From NCBI GenBank assembly GCA_964455935.1, contig CAYVZU010000098.1:1-15185 (forward strand): 15,185 nucleotides of DNA, read 5' to 3'. A program made the translations under genes and the position numbers. Positions 12,634 through 15,185 of this stretch are shown here, in pieces. The notes beneath the pieces were generated by a model. It made no database searches and had not been told where the DNA came from. It worked only from the letters and a program-made list of their open reading frames with translations. The DNA comes from CAYVZU01 sp964455935 (GTDB lineage Bacteria; Fibrobacterota; CAYVZU01). The first letter of the stretch is position 1, and each line of letters begins with the position of its first letter.

Positions 12634-14121
12634 CTATGCAATCCGGATGCTTTGATAACCTGCCCGGCCATTAATCTTCACCCGCACGATGTAGACGCCG
12701 CTGGGTACGCGCAGGCCGTTTCCTCCTCTGCCGTCCCACTCAATATCATAGCGCGAGGATCGCGTGGAGCCGGTTGGGAGATCCCGTACCGGCCGACCGT
12801 ATACATCGATCACGTTCGACTCAATTCGATGGTTGCGGCCCGACGCGTCGAGGACCACGGCAAGGCGCCATCCGTCACCAAAGCGCGATAATTGGGCAAT
12901 ACGGCCATGCGGGACATCGAGGGATGGCTGCGAGGGTAACCCCCGCAAGCCCGTGGACAAATCCGTAAAGATCTGGTTTCCCGCATTGAAGTTCCCCAGG
13001 GAATATTTTGTCTGTTGGGCCAAAGCCAGGTAATAGGCATTCGCGTGCCCGTCGGCGTTCTTTCCGGGGCCGGTTGTAATGGGAGCCGTGAACCCCGTTT
13101 GCGCGCGCGCCTCGTTCACCCTTTCCAGTGTGTAATAATCGATGGTCAGGGGGTCCGCGCATGCCGCCATAATGTTGGGGTAGAAACATTCCGTCATGTT
13201 GTCGTAGTTGCCCGCTAGCGCATCCACAACACCGAGCACGCACGGGGTAATGGCCTTCAGATTCTCCAGAAAATCAGGGATGCATTCGTGGATAAGGCCC
13301 GCATTGCCGGACGGGTGGGTGCCGGCGCAGTTGTCGGTGCATCCGTAGCAGTTTTTGAGGGCGCCCGTGTACCCCGCTGCCGGGTGGTCCCTGGGCATGA
13401 ACAGGTCTATCCAGAAATCGCTATGAACAAGCGGCGGAACCACGACCTGCGGCACCCGCACCGAACTGCCTGCCTGGAAAGTGGGCATGCCGGCCATGAC
13501 CGTGGGGCTGCGCACGTCCACCAGCAGCACATTGTAGGCACCCGGTACGTTCTGATAGGCATAGCACTGGTTCACCGGCTTCTGGCTGGGCGGGAACCCC
13601 TGGTTGACCATGCCAAGGTTTTCCGCCACGCCGTTGTGGTATCGGGGATCGTTCACCTGCTTGTCGAACGCGGTGATGTTCTCAATGGGAAAGGTGCCAT
13701 CGAGCATCTGCGTTAATCCCGAAACAATGGCTTCCACGACCGGCGCCTTTACCGCCCAGGGGCACATGCGGGCAGGCTTGTCGTCGTGGTATAGGTTGTA
13801 AACGTCGCCTCCCGTGTTGAATTTGATCCCGATTTTCGTCTGCGCGCTCAGCGAGCCTGCGGGAAAAATGCTTTCCCATGCCTGCCCCACGGTTGGTTTC
13901 CCCGTGAGCTGCAGGATCATTTTGTCAACCATTAAATCGAGCGCCCATCGATTGATGGTCATGTCCGGCGTACCGCTGGAAATATCCACGGTCGAAGCCA
14001 GCGTATGTTTTGCAATGGAAAGAGCGGAAAGGCTCTGCGCAAAAGCCTTGCTCTTGGAAAAGATCAGGGGGCCGGCCAGCATGGCGCTACCGGTTGTCTG
14101 AAGAAAGCTTCTGCGGTTCAT
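12634..14121 (-). CDS. Tat-exported DUF362-like protein with FlgD-like C-terminal domain
   Basis: 495 residues from ATG 14121, with AGGAAGGAAA just upstream; the open frame extends back to 14292 but overlaps the neighbouring gene. The N-terminus MNRRSFLQTTGSAMLAGPLI is a twin-arginine signal peptide with a likely cut after Ala-Phe-Ala28. The central part (about 90-300) resembles DUF362: KIGIKFNTGG at 96-105, PVVEAIVSGLTQML at 127-140, and GALKNCYGC at 253-261. Nine cysteines occur, including the cluster C258-x2-C261-x3-C265, which together with Tat export raises the possibility of a metal or Fe-S centre loaded in the cytoplasm. Residues about 405-495 form a beta-sandwich like the FlgD/Por-sorting C-terminal domains (WDGRGGNGLRVPSGVYIVRV at 462-481). 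The function is unknown. It lies 14 bases after the preceding secreted-protein gene and is probably cotranscribed. Confidence 0.8.
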   Translation of the reverse strand: MNRRSFLQTTGSAMLAGPLIFSKSKAFAQSLSALSIAKHTLASTVDISSGTPDMTINRWALDLMVDKMILQLTGKPTVGQAWESIFPAGSLSAQTKIGIKFNTGGDVYNLYHDDKPARMCPWAVKAPVVEAIVSGLTQMLDGTFPIENITAFDKQVNDPRYHNGVAENLGMVNQGFPPSQKPVNQCYAYQNVPGAYNVLLVDVRSPTVMAGMPTFQAGSSVRVPQVVVPPLVHSDFWIDLFMPRDHPAAGYTGALKNCYGCTDNCAGTHPSGNAGLIHECIPDFLENLKAITPCVLGVVDALAGNYDNMTECFYPNIMAACADPLTIDYYTLERVNEARAQTGFTAPITTGPGKNADGHANAYYLALAQQTKYSLGNFNAGNQIFTDLSTGLRGLPSQPSLDVPHGRIAQLSRFGDGWRLAVVLDASGRNHRIESNVIDVYGRPVRDLPTGSTRSSRYDIEWDGRGGNGLRVPSGVYIVRVKINGRAGYQSIRIA

Positions 14122-14135
14122 TTCGCGTTTCCTTC

Positions 14136-15185
14136 CTACCTCAGTAATGCAAATTTGGCCAGGACCCGCTTCCCGTCTTGCCTCAGCGCAACGAAGTATA
14201 CGGCACTTGTGTGCTGCCGGCCCGGGGTTTCCCCCGGAGCCCAGCGGATGTGATGCATCCCCGCCTGTAGCCCTGCTTCGACATGTTTCCACACTTTTCG
14301 TCCTTTGGCATCGAATACGTCCAGAGACAGTTCGTCCGCCTTTGTCGAATAGACGGCGAAATCAACGGACCCGCAGGGGGCCGGCTGACCGGCCAAGGCC
14401 CCCTCTGCCGAAAGGTACTTCTGCCGCAGGCCAATAGCGATGGTCGGCGCCATCACGAAGTAATAGGAATCGGTCGGCATGATGTTTCCGGCCTTGTCCC
14501 TGGCGTCAATGGACACGTGCACGGTTTCGCCGGGAGTGTAGACCGCGGACGGTTTGTAGCTGATCTTGTATCCGTTCAGGATTGGAGCGAAAACAGGATT
14601 GACTTTGACCCCATCAATTTTCAGACTAACTGAAACGCTGTCGATTCCGCTCAGGAGATCAATAAGATGCGCGCTGATCGCAGGGAAGGAACTGACATTC
14701 ATTGCGTTCCTCCCAGGAATTTGGCCGGAAGTATACGGCGGCTGCGCATCGGGAATGCTGCTGCCGTTATCCACATAATCGTATGCCCCGGCGCCGGCCA
14801 GGAGGACCGCGTCATCGATGAACCAGTATCCGTTGGGCACCTGATCGTAGTTTGAGAACCCCCATTGGTTCAGCCCACCCGCGAATGTGCCCCCTGTGTT
14901 TACATTGTGGCGGTCGAAGTACTTCTGTCCGTTGATGGTAGCGATTACATGGCCGGTCGCGCTTCCGGCCGGGGACTCCATTTTGATCCGGGTAGCGAAC
15001 TGGTACCACTGTCCCGAGACAAGGTTCTGGTTTGCATAGCCGCAGCATCCCCCGTCCGCGCCTTCAAGACCGAAAAAGAAGAGCCCATATTGCCCGTTCA
15101 CGAGCCCGGTGTCCCACTGGGTGTTCAGGTACTTCGAAGACGTGATGCGGTAGAAATGGCAGCCGCCCGAATTGGAGTTGCTGGC
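14136..15185 (-). CDS. Secreted lectin-like/Ig-like protein, 5' end outside window
   Basis: The frame stays open to the window edge, so the true start lies beyond 15185. The GTG at 15099-15101 is an internal valine. The 349 visible residues contain, in order: a concanavalin-like beta-sandwich (GLFFFGLEG, LVSGQWYQFATRIKM, ATINGQKYFDR, YWFIDDAVLLAG; about 30-145), as found in carbohydrate-binding and polysaccharide-lyase-like proteins; an Ig-like domain (SVSLKIDGVKVNP to IDARDKAGNIMPTDSYYFV; about 185-255); and a C-terminal FlgD/Por-sorting-like domain (LSLDVFDAKGRKVWKHVEAG then SAVYFVALRQDGKRVLAKFALL; about 275-349). Such modules belong to cell-surface or secreted proteins. No catalytic residues can be assigned. 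It is 14 bases ahead of the Tat-exported gene with the same type of C-terminal domain. Confidence 0.75.
   Translation of the reverse strand, partial: ASNSNSGGCHFYRITSSKYLNTQWDTGLVNGQYGLFFFGLEGADGGCCGYANQNLVSGQWYQFATRIKMESPAGSATGHVIATINGQKYFDRHNVNTGGTFAGGLNQWGFSNYDQVPNGYWFIDDAVLLAGAGAYDYVDNGSSIPDAQPPYTSGQIPGRNAMNVSSFPAISAHLIDLLSGIDSVSVSLKIDGVKVNPVFAPILNGYKISYKPSAVYTPGETVHVSIDARDKAGNIMPTDSYYFVMAPTIAIGLRQKYLSAEGALAGQPAPCGSVDFAVYSTKADELSLDVFDAKGRKVWKHVEAGLQAGMHHIRWAPGETPGRQHTSAVYFVALRQDGKRVLAKFALLR

Noticed and set aside
1..15185. CRISPR arrays, tRNA or rRNA genes, transposases
   Set aside because: Looked for regularly spaced repeats, cloverleaf tRNA features and transposase-like proteins; none seen.

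Overview
The window reads as a moderately GC-rich chromosome segment from a flagellated, probably diderm (Gram-negative-type) bacterium. It holds three gene blocks and a rich set of non-coding signals. Taxonomy cannot be fixed from the sequence. A PyrR-controlled pyrimidine operon, a sigma-54-type flagellar promoter, palindromic repeats, and secreted proteins with FlgD/Por-like C-terminal domains together suggest a deep-branching or candidate-phylum lineage near the FCB group (Sumerlaeota- or Hydrogenedentota-like). That is a guess.

Bases 1-3365: a 575-base leader and intergenic stretch, then the overlapping plus-strand operon pyrR-pyrB-pyrC. The leader holds a folded GC-rich patch (72-163) and a hairpin at 260-277 whose loop and stem match the PyrR-binding RNA consensus, with the two deviations forming a compensatory base pair. 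It also holds a 103-bp palindromic repeat with perfect 13-bp ends (392-494). PyrR, encoded first, would sense UMP and control pyrB (aspartate carbamoyltransferase) and pyrC (dihydroorotase), which catalyse consecutive steps of UMP synthesis.

Bases 3366-5356: two plus-strand accessory genes. A perfect LacI/GalR-type operator (3490-3503) lies upstream of a 187-residue protein resembling only the N-terminal beta-sandwich part of a glycoside-hydrolase-like protein. A 347-residue transglutaminase-like protein with an apparent Cys-His-Asp triad follows.

Bases 5358-12438, minus strand: a flagellar rod/MS-ring/export operon read as flgB-flgC-(84-aa unknown)-fliE-fliF-fliG-fliH-fliI-fliJ. It supplies the proximal rod (FlgB, FlgC, FliE), MS-ring (FliF), rotor switch (FliG) and export ATPase complex (FliH, FliI, FliJ). 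A textbook -24/-12 sigma-54 promoter sits so close to flgB that the predicted mRNA leader is about 5 nt, and a dyad about 100 bp further upstream is positioned like an enhancer-binding-protein site. A folded repeat of another family lies inside the operon between flgC and the small unknown gene. fliJ converges on the transglutaminase-like gene with 1 nt between stop codons.

Bases 12634-15185, minus strand: two exported proteins 14 nt apart. The upstream one is cut by the window edge and has a lectin-like domain, an Ig-like domain and a sorting-type C-terminus. The downstream one is a Tat-exported, cysteine-rich DUF362-like protein with an FlgD-like C-terminal domain.

The points most worth following up are the PyrR leader, the sigma-54/near-leaderless flgB start, the uncharacterised 84-aa protein in the flagellar operon, and the Tat-exported DUF362/FlgD-like protein.
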